Below are positions 34,784-43,399 of a stretch of DNA of 64,000 nt, in pieces. The number at the start of each line of letters is the position of its first letter. The first letter of the stretch is position 1. The stretch comes from AC-32 sp963746155 (lineage in GTDB: Bacteria; Actinomycetota; Thermoleophilia; Gaiellales; Gaiellaceae): the NCBI GenBank assembly GCA_963746155.1, contig CAVVAB010000012.1, forward strand, positions 744,001 through 808,000, given 5' to 3'. The translations under genes and the position numbers were made by a program. Under the pieces are notes generated by a model. That model was not told where the DNA came from. It saw only the letters and a program-made list of their open reading frames with translations, and searched no databases.

Positions 34784-35260
34784 ATGGAGCCTCCGGCGCG
34801 CTCCCTCCCCAAGCCCGAGCGGCAGCGGCTGATCGCGAGCGTCGTCTCGCGGAAGCGGATCGGCAGCCAACAAGCGCTCGCCGAGGCGCTTGCACATGCC
34901 GGTTGCGAGGTCACGCAGGCCACGATCTCACGCGACATCCGCGAGCTCCGGCTCGAGAAGACCACCGACACGCTCGGGCGGCCCCGCTACGTGCTTCCCG
35001 GCCGGAAGCGGCGCACCGACCCGCGGCAGGCGCTGGCCGCCGTGCTAGGCCAGTTCGGCTTGCAGGCGACCGCGGCCCAGAACATCGTCGTGATCCAGTC
35101 CGAGCTCGGCTCCGCGCCCGCGATCGCCCGCGCCGTGGATCAGCTGGAGCATCCGAAGATCGTCGGCACGCTCGCCGGCGACGACACGTGCCTGGTGATC
35201 ACGGGCTCGATTCGTGACGCGGGGGCGGTCGCGAAGGAGCTGAGCGCGGCGCTCGGCTGA
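34784..35260 (+). CDS. argR: Arginine repressor ArgR
   Basis: A 158-residue hexameric regulator. The N-terminal winged helix has R-I-G-S-Q-Q-A-L-A-E-A-L and the recognition segment V-T-Q-A-T-I-S-R-D-I-R-E-L-R-L. The C-terminal oligomerisation and arginine-binding domain has I-V-V-I-Q-S-E-L-G-S-A-P and G-T-L-A-G-D-D-T-C-L-V-I. It normally represses arginine biosynthesis genes in the presence of arginine. No arg genes are in the window, so it stands alone here; its targets must be elsewhere. Confidence 0.93.
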   Translation: MEPPARSLPKPERQRLIASVVSRKRIGSQQALAEALAHAGCEVTQATISRDIRELRLEKTTDTLGRPRYVLPGRKRRTDPRQALAAVLGQFGLQATAAQNIVVIQSELGSAPAIARAVDQLEHPKIVGTLAGDDTCLVITGSIRDAGAVAKELSAALG

Positions 35261-35263
35261 GAC

Positions 35264-35905
35264 TCAGACGCTCTTGCCGCCCGAGTACCAGACCGGTCCC
35301 TGCGTCTGGACGGGCCGCGTGTCGGACAGGGCCCACAGCACGCTGATCGAGCCGCGGATGCCCTCCTCGTCGAGCCGCGTGAGGCAGCGCTGCGCCATCT
35401 GGCCCGACGCGCCGTAGCCGAACTGACGGGCGGCGCGAAAGCGGAATCCCGCCTGCTCGCCGTAGCGGCTCGGGTTGAGCGGCGCGAGCAGGAGCGCCGC
35501 GCGGTCGAGGTAGTCGCTCGAGTCGAGCTCCACCTCGGCGTAGAGGTCGCTCCAGTCGGCCGGCAGCGCGGCGATCTCATCGTCCCAGGCGGCAAGGAAG
35601 GCCTCCTGCTCGGCCGGGGCGGGCGCCGGCGCCGCCTTGGTCGACGTGACGACGTGCAGCTCGCCGGCGATCCGCTCGCGATCGAGCAGGCCGAGCAGCC
35701 GGGTCAGGAGCTCCGGCGAGGGCCAGTGCCGCCGCGCGACCGAGAACGAGATGACCGTGCCACGCCTGCCCGGATTCGCGGGGCCGAGCAGCGCGGCCGC
35801 GCGCTCGGAATCGCCTTCTTCGGCGAGGTCGAGCCGCACGCGCGTCTCGTCCCAGCCTTCCGGCAGGTCGCGCTGGATCGCCTGCCACTGGCCGACGAGG
35901 CTCAT
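35264..35905 (-). CDS. Hypothetical protein made of two duplicated domains
   Basis: A 213-residue protein whose halves match each other. L-P-E-G-W-D-E-T-R-V-R-L-D-L aligns with L-P-A-D-W-S-D-L-Y-A-E-V-E-L, A-A-A-L-L-G-P-A-N-P-G-R with A-A-L-L-L-A-P-L-N-P-S-R, and I-S-F-S-V-A-R-R with F-R-F-R-A-A-R-Q. L-D-R-E-R-I-A-G-E-L-H-V-V aligns with L-D-E-E-G-I-R-G-S-I-S-V-L. A Pro/Ala linker joins them (about residues 91-98). No signal peptide or membrane helix is seen. I do not recognise the family. It starts seven to eight bases after a reverse-strand TATGCT, in a promoter overlapping that of the E1 alpha gene. Confidence 0.7.
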   Translation of the reverse strand: MSLVGQWQAIQRDLPEGWDETRVRLDLAEEGDSERAAALLGPANPGRRGTVISFSVARRHWPSPELLTRLLGLLDRERIAGELHVVTSTKAAPAPAPAEQEAFLAAWDDEIAALPADWSDLYAEVELDSSDYLDRAALLLAPLNPSRYGEQAGFRFRAARQFGYGASGQMAQRCLTRLDEEGIRGSISVLWALSDTRPVQTQGPVWYSGGKSV

Positions 35906-35912
35906 GGGGCTG

Positions 35913-35922
35913 AGCATAAACT
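35913..35922. promoter_or_regulatory. Overlapping divergent -10 elements at the 2-oxoacid dehydrogenase cluster
   Basis: Forward TAAACT (35917-35922) precedes the E1 alpha GTG at 35930 by eight bases. Reverse TATGCT (35918-35913) precedes the ATG at 35905 by eight. The two hexamers share two bases. Confidence 0.5.
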
Positions 35923-35929
35923 CGTACTC

Positions 35930-36901
35930 GTGGCGAAGGTCGAGCGCAAAGCCACGCTCAGCGAAGAGCGGGTACGCACCTTCCTGCGCGAGATGCTCCT
36001 GATCAGGCGCTTCGAAGAGAAGGTCGAGGAGCAGTTCCGCGCCGGAGAGCTGCCGGGATTCCTGCATGTCGCGATCGGCCAGGAGGCGGTCGCGGTCGGC
36101 GTGTGCCAGGCGCTCGACGACGGCGATGTCTTCGCGTCGACCCACCGCGCGCACGGGCACACGCTCGCGCGCGGCACGCATCCCAACGCGGTCATGGCGG
36201 AGCTGTACGGGAAGCTCGAGGGTTGCTCGCACGGCTACGGCGGCTCGATGCACCTCTACGACGTCGAGCGCGGCAACCTCGGCGCGAACGCGGTCGTGGG
36301 CGGCGGGCTTCCGGCCATCACCGGCGCGGCGCTCGCGTTCAAGCTGCGCGGCCAGTCCCGCGTGAGCGTTGCATTCTTCGGCGACGGGGCGACGAACATC
36401 GGCACGTTCCACGAATCGATGAACCTGGCGCAGCTCTGGAAGGTCCCGGCGGTCTTCGTCTGCGAGAACAACCACTGGGCCGAGTCGACCCCGGCCAGCC
36501 AGCAGCTGCCGATCCAGGACCTGAGCAAGCGCGCGGTCGCCTACGGGATGCACTCGATCACCGTCGACGGGCAGGACGTGGAAGCCGTCCACCGCGCGGC
36601 CGGCCGCGCGCTCAAGCACGCGCGGGACGGCAAGGGCCCGGTCTTCCTGCTCGCCAACACGTACCGGCTCGTCGGCCACTACGTGGGCGACCCGCAGATC
36701 TACCGCGACAAGGAGGAGTTCCGCGAGGCCGTCGAGACGCAGGACCCGATCCAGAAGCTGCGCGAGAGCTCAGGGATCTCGGACGCGGACTACGAGGCGC
36801 TCGACCGCGAGGCGCACGAGCTCGTGGAGGCATCGGTCGAGTTCGCAAAGAACGGCACCGACCCGAAGCCCGAGGACGCCTTGAGGAATGTCTATGCCTG
36901 A
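35930..36901 (+). CDS. 2-oxoacid (pyruvate/acetoin-type) dehydrogenase E1 alpha subunit
   Basis: A 323-residue thiamin-diphosphate subunit: F-L-H-V-A-I-G-Q-E-A-V near residue 48, T-H-R-A-H-G-H for phosphate and regulatory loops, G-Y-G-G-S-M-H-L, and the ThDP motif F-G-D-G-A-T-N-I-G ending in C-E-N-N. It decarboxylates a 2-oxoacid with its beta partner. The short chain and separate alpha and beta genes are of the acetoin/pyruvate type found in Gram-positive bacteria. This is the first gene of the long + strand array. Confidence 0.92.
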   Translation: MAKVERKATLSEERVRTFLREMLLIRRFEEKVEEQFRAGELPGFLHVAIGQEAVAVGVCQALDDGDVFASTHRAHGHTLARGTHPNAVMAELYGKLEGCSHGYGGSMHLYDVERGNLGANAVVGGGLPAITGAALAFKLRGQSRVSVAFFGDGATNIGTFHESMNLAQLWKVPAVFVCENNHWAESTPASQQLPIQDLSKRAVAYGMHSITVDGQDVEAVHRAAGRALKHARDGKGPVFLLANTYRLVGHYVGDPQIYRDKEEFREAVETQDPIQKLRESSGISDADYEALDREAHELVEASVEFAKNGTDPKPEDALRNVYA

Positions 36902-37877
36902 GCTGAGCTACCGCGAGGCGGTGCGGGACGCGCTCTCCCAGGCGATGCGCCAGGACGAGGACGTCTTCATCATGGGCGAGGACATCGCCGAGATGGGCGG
37001 GTCGATGGGCGTGACCGCCGGGATGCTCGACGAGTTCGGGCCGGAGCGCGTGCGAAACACGCCGATCTCGGAGATGGCGCTCGTCGGCGCGGGAGTGGGC
37101 GCGGCGATGCAGGGGATGCGGCCGGTCGTCGAGGTCATGTACGAGGACTTCACGACGCTCGCGATGGAGCAGATCGTCAACCAGGCGGCCAAGCACCGCT
37201 CGATGTCCGGCGGGCAGCTGAAGGTGCCGCTGACGGTCCGCACGCAGGGCGGCGCGGGGTGGTCGCCGGGCGCCCAGCATGCCCAGCAGCTCGAGGCCTG
37301 GTTCGTCCACGTGCCCGGGCTGAAGGTCGTCTTTGCCTCGACGCCGACCGACGTCCGCGGCCTGCTCTGGTCGTCCATTTACGACGACAACCCGGTGATG
37401 TTCTTCGAGCACCGGACGCTCTACGGGATCAAGGAGGAGGTCCCGGAGGAGCTCGAGCCGATCCCGATCGGCAAGGGCCGGGTGCACCGCGAGGGCTCGG
37501 ACGTGACCGTGGTCGCCACCGGGCGGCTCGTGCACGAGGCGCTGGCCGCCGCGGGGGAGGTCGAGGCCGAGGGCATCTCCGTGGAGGTGTTCGACCCGCG
37601 GACGCTGCAGCCGCTCGACGAGGAGGGGCTCATCGCGTCCGTCAAGAAGACGAATCGCTGCGTCGTTGCTCACGAGGCGGTGACGAGGATGGGGTTCGGC
37701 GCCGAAGTGGCCGCGGTCGTCCAGCTGCAGGCCTTCGACTGGCTCGACGCGCCGGTCGAGCGCGTCGGCTCGAAGTTCGCGCCGATCCCCTTCGCGCCGG
37801 TGATGGAGAACTACGTCGTTCCGCACGCCGCGGACGTGCGCGACGCGATCCGGAGGACGGTCGGCCGTGCCGCCTAG
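36894..37877 (+). CDS. 2-oxoacid dehydrogenase E1 beta subunit
   Basis: About 327 residues: L-S-Y-R-E-A-V-R-D-A-L, D-V-F-I-M-G-E-D-I-A-E-M-G-G-S, N-T-P-I-S-E-M-A-L-V-G-A-G-V-G-A-A-M-Q-G, E-V-M-Y-E-D-F, and a transketolase C-domain with T-G-R-L-V-H-E-A-L and F-D-P-R-T-L-Q-P-L-D. It completes the heterotetrameric E1. The start overlaps the E1 alpha stop; an ATG two codons upstream is an alternative. The frame is intact. Confidence 0.93.
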   Translation: MPELSYREAVRDALSQAMRQDEDVFIMGEDIAEMGGSMGVTAGMLDEFGPERVRNTPISEMALVGAGVGAAMQGMRPVVEVMYEDFTTLAMEQIVNQAAKHRSMSGGQLKVPLTVRTQGGAGWSPGAQHAQQLEAWFVHVPGLKVVFASTPTDVRGLLWSSIYDDNPVMFFEHRTLYGIKEEVPEELEPIPIGKGRVHREGSDVTVVATGRLVHEALAAAGEVEAEGISVEVFDPRTLQPLDEEGLIASVKKTNRCVVAHEAVTRMGFGAEVAAVVQLQAFDWLDAPVERVGSKFAPIPFAPVMENYVVPHAADVRDAIRRTVGRAA

Positions 37878-37900
37878 GGTGTCCGTTTCGGCCATGTCAG

Positions 37901-37913
37901 GGGGACAGTCCCC
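37901..37913. repeat. GC palindrome GGGGAC-A-GTCCCC
   Basis: A six-pair palindrome in the 56-base gap between E1 beta and E2, followed by a second overlapping GGGACCTGTCC. It resembles the palindrome at 27580. Confidence 0.35.
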
Positions 37914-37933
37914 GGGACCTGTCCGGAGGCGAC

Positions 37934-39154
37934 ATGGCTAACGAGGTCAAGCTCCCACGGCTCGGGCAGGGGATGGAGTCCGGGACGATCGTCAAGTGGC
38001 TCAAGCACGAGGGCGACAGTGTCGAGAAGGGCGAGCCGCTCTACGAGCTCGACACGGACAAGGTCACGCAGGAGGTCGAGGCCGACTTCTCGGGCGTCCT
38101 GCTGAAGATCGCGGTCGCCGAGGGCGAGGTTCCCGTCGGGAACACGATCGCCGTGATCGGCGAGCAGGGGGAGGAGGCGCCTGTCATCGAGGAGCCCGCC
38201 GCGGCTGCTCCCTCGGCGGCGGAGCCCGAGCCGGAGCCGCAGCTCGAGGTCGCGGCGGTGGCCCCGGTGCAGGCGATCCGGAGCGACGGCGGCCGGGTCA
38301 AGGCCTCGCCGCTCGCGCGCCGCATCGCGCGCGAGCGCGGGATCGAGCTCGGCGCGCTCACCGGTACCGGGCCCGAGGGGCGGATCGTCGCCGAGGACGT
38401 CGAGCGGGCCGTGGCGCAGCCAGCTATCGCTCTTGAAGTCACGTATCGCAATGACCAAGAAGCGAGGGTGGAAAAGGTCGAGGTCGAGCCGCTCTCGTCG
38501 ATCCGCCGAACCGTCGCGCGCCGGCTCACCGAAGCCTGGGAGGCGCCCGCGTTCCAGATCTCGATGTCGGCGGACATGACCCGCGCCCAGGAGCTCCACG
38601 CGCGCCTCGCCGAGCTGGCGAAGGAGGGCGAGCCGAGGCCGACGCTGACGGACATCCTGACCAAGGCCTGCGCCGCCGCGCTGATGCGCCATCGCGCGGT
38701 CAACGCCCGCTACACGGGCGAGGCGATCGAGCGGCACCCGAGCGCGGACGTCGGTATCGCGGTTGCGATCCCCGACGGGCTCGTCGTTCCGATCATTCGC
38801 GCCGCAGAGCGGCGGACGATCGCGGAGATCGCGGCGGCAAGGGCCGACATCGTCGCCCGCGCGCGAGACGGCAAGCTCAGGCAGGGCGACCTCGACGGAG
38901 GCACGTTCACGATCTCGAACCTCGGCATGTTCGGCGTCGAGCAGTTCGTCGCCGTCCTGAACCCGCCCCAGGCGGCGATCCTCGCGGTCGGCGCTGTCGA
39001 GGATCGCGCGGTCGCGCACGAGGGGCAGGTCGTCGTCAGGCCGCTGATGACGATGACGCTTACCTGCGACCACCGCGCGCTCGACGGTGCGGTCGCGTCG
39101 GACTTCCTCCGGACGGTGAAGGCCTACCTGGAAGAGCCGGGCCTGATGCTGTGA
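37934..39154 (+). CDS. 2-oxoacid dehydrogenase E2 (dihydrolipoamide acyltransferase)
   Basis: A 406-residue E2 with one lipoyl domain (Lys in L-D-T-D-K-V-T-Q-E-V, residue about 44) and an acidic Pro/Glu/Ala linker. A peripheral-subunit-binding domain follows (V-K-A-S-P-L-A-R-R-I-A-R-E-R-G-I, G-T-G-P-E-G-R-I). The catalytic domain ends with T-L-T-C-D-H-R-A-L-D-G-A, which holds the active His and Asp. It transfers the acyl group to CoA and is the core of the complex. GGAGG lies five bases before the ATG. Confidence 0.94.
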   Translation: MANEVKLPRLGQGMESGTIVKWLKHEGDSVEKGEPLYELDTDKVTQEVEADFSGVLLKIAVAEGEVPVGNTIAVIGEQGEEAPVIEEPAAAAPSAAEPEPEPQLEVAAVAPVQAIRSDGGRVKASPLARRIARERGIELGALTGTGPEGRIVAEDVERAVAQPAIALEVTYRNDQEARVEKVEVEPLSSIRRTVARRLTEAWEAPAFQISMSADMTRAQELHARLAELAKEGEPRPTLTDILTKACAAALMRHRAVNARYTGEAIERHPSADVGIAVAIPDGLVVPIIRAAERRTIAEIAAARADIVARARDGKLRQGDLDGGTFTISNLGMFGVEQFVAVLNPPQAAILAVGAVEDRAVAHEGQVVVRPLMTMTLTCDHRALDGAVASDFLRTVKAYLEEPGLML

Positions 39155-39642
39155 TCAGGCAGGCCGGCCCGCAGGACGTGCCGTTCCTGAAGGACATGCT
39201 CCGGCACGCGTACTACTGGCGGGCCACGACTGTGCCGGAGTCGGGCGAGCCGCCCGTGCAGCGCTACGTGGAGCGCTGGGGCCGCCCCGGCGACACGGCG
39301 CTGATCGCGATCCAGGACTTCCAGCCGGTCGGCGCCGCGTGGTACCGCCTCTTCAAGCCGGACAACGCGGGCTACGGGTTCCTCGACGAGGAGACACCCG
39401 AGCTGTCGATCGCCGTCGTGCCGAGCAAGCGCGGGTCCGGGCTCGGCTCGGACCTGCTCGACGCGCTGCTCGAGCGCGCGAGGGCGGAGGGCTTCGACGC
39501 GATCAGCCTCAGCGTCGAGAAGGACAACCCGGCGATCCACCTCTACGAGCGGCACGGCTTCCAGCGGGTACGCGAGGACGACGGCGCCTTCACGATGAGG
39601 GCCGAGTTGGGTGTGACGCAGGCCCCCGAGCGGGAGGACTAG
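39151..39642 (+). CDS. GNAT family N-acetyltransferase
   Basis: A 163-residue single GNAT domain: I-R-Q-A-G-P-Q-D-V-P-F-L at the start, A-W-Y-R-L-F, L-S-I-A-V-V-P, the acetyl-CoA loop S-K-R-G-S-G-L-G-S-D-L-L, and S-V-E-K-D-N-P-A-I-H-L-Y-E-R-H-G-F. The GTG overlaps the E2 stop (GTGA), which ties it to the dehydrogenase operon. Whether it acetylates a metabolite or a protein of the complex is unknown. Confidence 0.88.
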   Translation: MIRQAGPQDVPFLKDMLRHAYYWRATTVPESGEPPVQRYVERWGRPGDTALIAIQDFQPVGAAWYRLFKPDNAGYGFLDEETPELSIAVVPSKRGSGLGSDLLDALLERARAEGFDAISLSVEKDNPAIHLYERHGFQRVREDDGAFTMRAELGVTQAPERED

Positions 39643-39673
39643 AGTAGGCGCCCTCGCCCAGGGGGTGGACGAC

Positions 39674-40958
39674 GTGCCAGGTAAATCCGACGGAAGCGCC
39701 AAGACGACGCCGAACGTCCTCGTTCTCGGCGGGGGGTTCGCCGGCGTCGGCGCAACGCAGAAGCTCGAGAAGGCCGACGCCGAGGTCGTGCTCGTCGACC
39801 GGCACGACTACCACACGTTTCAGCCGCTCCTTTACCAGCTCGCGACCGGCCTGCTCGAGACGAGCGCCGTCGGCCACTCGCTCCGCGACCTCGTCCACGG
39901 GCAGGAGAACGCGAGGATCCACCAGGATGCGGTCACCGCGATCGACCTCGACGGCCGCACGGTCGAGTTCGCCGAGCTCGAGCCCATCGCCTACGACTAC
40001 CTCGTGCTCGGCCTCGGCGCGGAGGTGAACTACTTCGGGACCGAGGGCGCGGCCGAGCACGCGTTCCCGATGTACACGCTTGCCAACGCCGTACGGCTCA
40101 AGGAGCACGTGCTCGAGCGCTGGGAGTCGGCCGACAAGCACCCCGAGCTCGTCGAAGACGGCGCGCTCAACGTCGTCGTCGTCGGAGGAGGGCCGACCGG
40201 GGTCGAGTGCGCGGGGGCCCTGGCGGAGCTCTACCGCACCGTCTTCGACGAGGACTATCGCGATCTGCCGCAGGAGAAGGCCCGCGTCATCCTCGTCGAG
40301 GCGGGCCCGGAGCTCTTCCCGATGTTCAAGGAGGACATTCGCGCCTACACCGTGGACGCCCTCGAGAAGCGCACGGTCGAGGTGATGACGGGCGAGGCCG
40401 TCCAGGCGGTCTCGCCGACTCGCGTCACGCTGAAGTCCGGAAGCGAGATCGAGGCTCACACGCTCGTCTGGGGCGCCGGGCTTCAGGGCAACTCCCTCGT
40501 CCAGTCGCTCGGCCTGGAGCTCGAGCGCGGCAACCGGATCGGCGTCGAGCCCGACCTGACCGTGCCGGGCCGTCCCGAGGTCTTCGCCGTCGGCGACATC
40601 GCCGCGATCACCGACGCCAAGACCGAGCAGGTCCTGCCGCAGCTCGGCTCGGTCGCGCTGCAGTCCGGCGAGCACGCGGGCGAGACGATCGCCCAGCTCG
40701 TGGCGGGCAAGAAGACGAAGCCGTTCGCGTACAAGGACAAGGGAACGATGGCTGCGATCGGACGAGGCGCAGCAGTCGTCCAGATGCTCAGAGGCAAGAC
40801 GATCAAAGGGGAGGAAGGCGCAGGCTGCGTGGCGGAGCGTCCACCTCGCGCTGCTGCCGACGAACGAGGACCGGGCGAAGGCCATCGTCGACTGGTCCGG
40901 CTCCGAGCTGACGCATCAGCGCGCCGGCCGGATCATCGTCAGGGCGGACAAGGAGTAG
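39674..40958 (+). CDS. ndh: Type II NADH:quinone oxidoreductase, one frameshift
   Basis: About 427 residues. Two Rossmann motifs are visible: V-L-V-L-G-G-G-F-A-G-V-G near the start for FAD, and V-V-V-V-G-G-G-P-T-G-V-E for NADH. D-R-H-D-Y-H-T-F-Q-P-L-L-Y-Q follows the first, and V-F-A-V-G-D-I-A-A near residue 310 is the second FAD contact. The quinone site is expected in A-Y-K-D-K-G-T-M-A-A-I-G. The frame is lost near 40825 and resumes as A-A-W-R-S-V-H-L-A-L-L-P-T to R-A-D-K-E. It oxidises NADH without pumping protons. The GTG at 39674, nine bases after AGGGGG, is preferred to the one at 39665. Confidence 0.9.
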
Positions 40959-40969
40959 AAGGGGAGCCG

Positions 40970-41354
40970 ATGGCGACGACAGATGCAGTTACGGAGCACT
41001 TCGAGCTGATCGGCGCGCGCGGGCACGAGCCGCTGCTCGAGAAGATCACGGCCACCTTGCGCTTCGACGTCCTGAACGGCAAGCGAACGGAGCACTGGTT
41101 CTTGAGCATCAAGAAGGGGGACATCGCCGTCTCCCGCACGCAACGTGCGGGCCGACGTCGTCATTCGCGGCCAGCGGGCGCTCCTCGAGCGGATGTTCAA
41201 GGGTCGCGCGAACGCCGTGGCTGCCATGCTGCGCGGAGAGCTGAGCGTGGAGGGGCGCCCGGAGCTCCTCGTGCAGTTCCAGCGGCTCCTGCCCCGACCC
41301 GGGGATGCCCGCACCAGGGGTGTCCCGGCCGGCTATGCGCGGAGGCAGCGATGA
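40970..41354 (+). CDS. SCP2-like sterol-carrier-domain protein, one frameshift
   Basis: About 127 residues once a shift near 41145 is removed: F-E-L-I-G-A-R-G-H-E-P-L-L, A-T-L-R-F-D-V-L-N-G, then V-R-A-D-V-V-I-R-G-Q-R-A-L-L-E-R-M and M-L-R-G-E-L-S-V-E-G-R-P-E-L-L-V. The strand-helix order and the L-x-G-x-L-x-V-x-G end match the SCP2 lipid-binding fold. The ligand is unknown. AAGGGGAG precedes the ATG; the stop overlaps the next start (ATGA). Confidence 0.72.
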
Positions 41355-43399
41355 GCGACGGCCCGGTCAAGATCCTCGACGGCAACACGTTCGTGGTCAG
41401 CGACTCTCGCGGCGACATCGAGGCGTCGCTGACCGATCCCACCGGGCTGTTCTCTTACGACACCCGGTTCCTCTCGAAGTGGGTGCTGACGGTGAACGGC
41501 GACCGGCTCAACCCGCTCTCGGTCGACGATCTTCAGTACTTCGAGACGCGCTTCTTCCTGGTGCCCGGGACCGGGACGGTCTACGTCGACGCCAAGCTCT
41601 CGGTGATTCGCCGCCGTGCGGTCATCAACGGCTTCGAGGAGGAGTTGACGATCCTCAACCACGAGGACGAGCCGGTCGACCTGACGGTGCGGGTGGAGGC
41701 TGCGAGCGATTTCGCCGACCTGTTCGAGGTCAAGGATGCGCTGAAGAAGAAGGGAACGTACTCCGCGCGCGCCATAAAGGGCCGCCTCGAGCTCGCGTAT
41801 ACGCGCGACACCTACAGGCGGGCCACCGCGATCTCCGCGACGAACCCGGCGAAGGTCGACAAGGACGGCCTGACGTTCAGGGTCCGGATCGAGCCCGCAC
41901 GGCGCGTGGTCGACCACGACGTCGTGACGTGGCGAGGAGCCGTCGGCGGTACCCGGCGGTGGCGAGGCGAAGCCGGCCGATCATGCAGCGAGAGCTGGAG
42001 CACTGGCTCGCCGGAGCGCCACGGCTCGAGTGCGACTGGGAGCGCGCTGAAGACCACCTACCGGCGCAGCCTGGTCGATCTCGCTGCGCTGCGCTTCTCG
42101 CCGCCCGTGGCCGGAGGGCGGAGCCTCCCGGCAGCGGGCCTGCCCTGGTTCATGACCATGTTCGGCCGCGACAGCATCTTCACGAGCCTCCAGGCCTTGC
42201 CGTTCACCCCCGAGCTGGCGGAGACGACGCTGCGCGTCCTCGGGGACTGGCAGGGCAGCGGCGTGGACGACTTCCGCGACGAGGACCCGGGGCGTATCTC
42301 GCACGAGATGCGCTACGGGGAGATGACCGCGTTCGAGGAGCGGCCGCATTCGCCCTACTACGGCTGCGCCGACGCGACGCCGCTCTACGTCGTCCTGCTG
42401 GACGAGTACGAGCGCTGGACCGGCGACCGGAAGCTCGTGCGCGAGCTCGAGTACGAGGCGCGCGCAGCGCTCAACTGGATCGACGAGTACGCCGACCTGC
42501 TCGGGAACGGCTACGTCTCCTACCAGCGGCGCAACGAGAAGACGGGCCTCGAGAACCAGTGCTGGAAGGACTCCTGGGACTCGATCTCGTACCGCGACGG
42601 CAGGCTGCCCGGCTTCCCGCGCGCGACGTGCGAGCTCCAGGGGTACGCCTACGACGCCAAGATGCGTGGCGCTCGCCTGGCGCGTCTCGTCTGGAAGGAC
42701 GCGAGCTTCGCGGAGCGGCTGGAGAGCGAGGCCGCCGATCTCAAGCGCCGCTTCAACCGCGACTTCTGGGTCGAGAAGGACGAGCTACTTCGCCCTCGCG
42801 CTGGACACGGAGGGCAAGCAGGTGGACTCCCTCACCTCGAACAACGGCCACCTGCTCTGGAGCGGGATCGTGGACAAGTCGAAGGCGAAGGCCGTCGCGG
42901 CGCAATCTGCTCGGGCCGCAGGCTCTTCTCGGGCTGGGGCGTGCGCACGCTCGCCGAGGGCGAGGGCCGGTACAACCCGATCGGCTACCACGTCGGCACC
43001 GTCTGGCCGTTCGACAACTCCTTCATCGCCTGGGGCCTCCGGCGCTACGGCTTCAAGGACGAGGCGGCCGAGATCGCGTCCGGGATCCTCGCCGCGGCCG
43101 AGTTCTTCGACGGGCGGCTGCCCGAGGCCTTCGGCGGCTACGACCGCCCGGTGACGATGTACCCGGTGCAGTACCCGACCGCATGCAGCCCCCAGGCCTG
43201 GTCGACGGGGGCGCCGCTGCTCCTGCTCCGGACGATGCTCGGGCTCGAGCCGCACGGCGAGCACCTGGTCGTCGACCCGGCGCTGCCGCGCGACATCGGC
43301 CGGCTCGAGCTGCTGGACATCCCGGGCCGCTGGGGCCGCGTCGACGCGTTCGGGCGCGGGAGGGTGGAGATCGAGAAGAAGCGAGGGAGGAAGCGATGA
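41351..43399 (+). CDS. Amylo-alpha-1,6-glucosidase (glycogen debranching type), several frameshifts
   Basis: About 680 residues. The N-terminal beta domain (F-V-V-S-D-S-R-G-D-I, D-T-R-F-L-S, L-T-I-L-N-H-E-D-E-P) is the bacterial GDE_N type. The (alpha/alpha)6 catalytic domain shows G-L-P-W-F-M-T-M-F-G-R-D-S, I-S-H-E-M-R-Y-G-E, P-H-S-P-Y-Y-G-C-A-D-A-T-P-L, D-S-W-D-S-I, and the C-terminal G-Y-H-V-G-T-V-W-P-F-D-N and Y-P-T-A-C-S-P-Q-A-W. It likely hydrolyses alpha-1,6 or related alpha-glucosidic bonds. Shifts near 41935, 42047, 42788 and 42905 break the frame but all parts are present. It is followed by zwf with an ATGA overlap. Confidence 0.82.
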   Translation: MSDGPVKILDGNTFVVSDSRGDIEASLTDPTGLFSYDTRFLSKWVLTVNGDRLNPLSVDDLQYFETRFFLVPGTGTVYVDAKLSVIRRRAVINGFEEELTILNHEDEPVDLTVRVEAASDFADLFEVKDALKKKGTYSARAIKGRLELAYTRDTYRRATAISATNPAKVDKDGLTFRVRIEPARRVVDHDVVTWRGAVGGTRRWRGEAGRSCSESWSTGSPERHGSSATGSALKTTYRRSLVDLAALRFSPPVAGGRSLPAAGLPWFMTMFGRDSIFTSLQALPFTPELAETTLRVLGDWQGSGVDDFRDEDPGRISHEMRYGEMTAFEERPHSPYYGCADATPLYVVLLDEYERWTGDRKLVRELEYEARAALNWIDEYADLLGNGYVSYQRRNEKTGLENQCWKDSWDSISYRDGRLPGFPRATCELQGYAYDAKMRGARLARLVWKDASFAERLESEAADLKRRFNRDFWVEKDELLRPRAGHGGQAGGLPHLEQRPPALERDRGQVEGEGRRGAICSGRRLFSGWGVRTLAEGEGRYNPIGYHVGTVWPFDNSFIAWGLRRYGFKDEAAEIASGILAAAEFFDGRLPEAFGGYDRPVTMYPVQYPTACSPQAWSTGAPLLLLRTMLGLEPHGEHLVVDPALPRDIGRLELLDIPGRWGRVDAFGRGRVEIEKKRGRKR

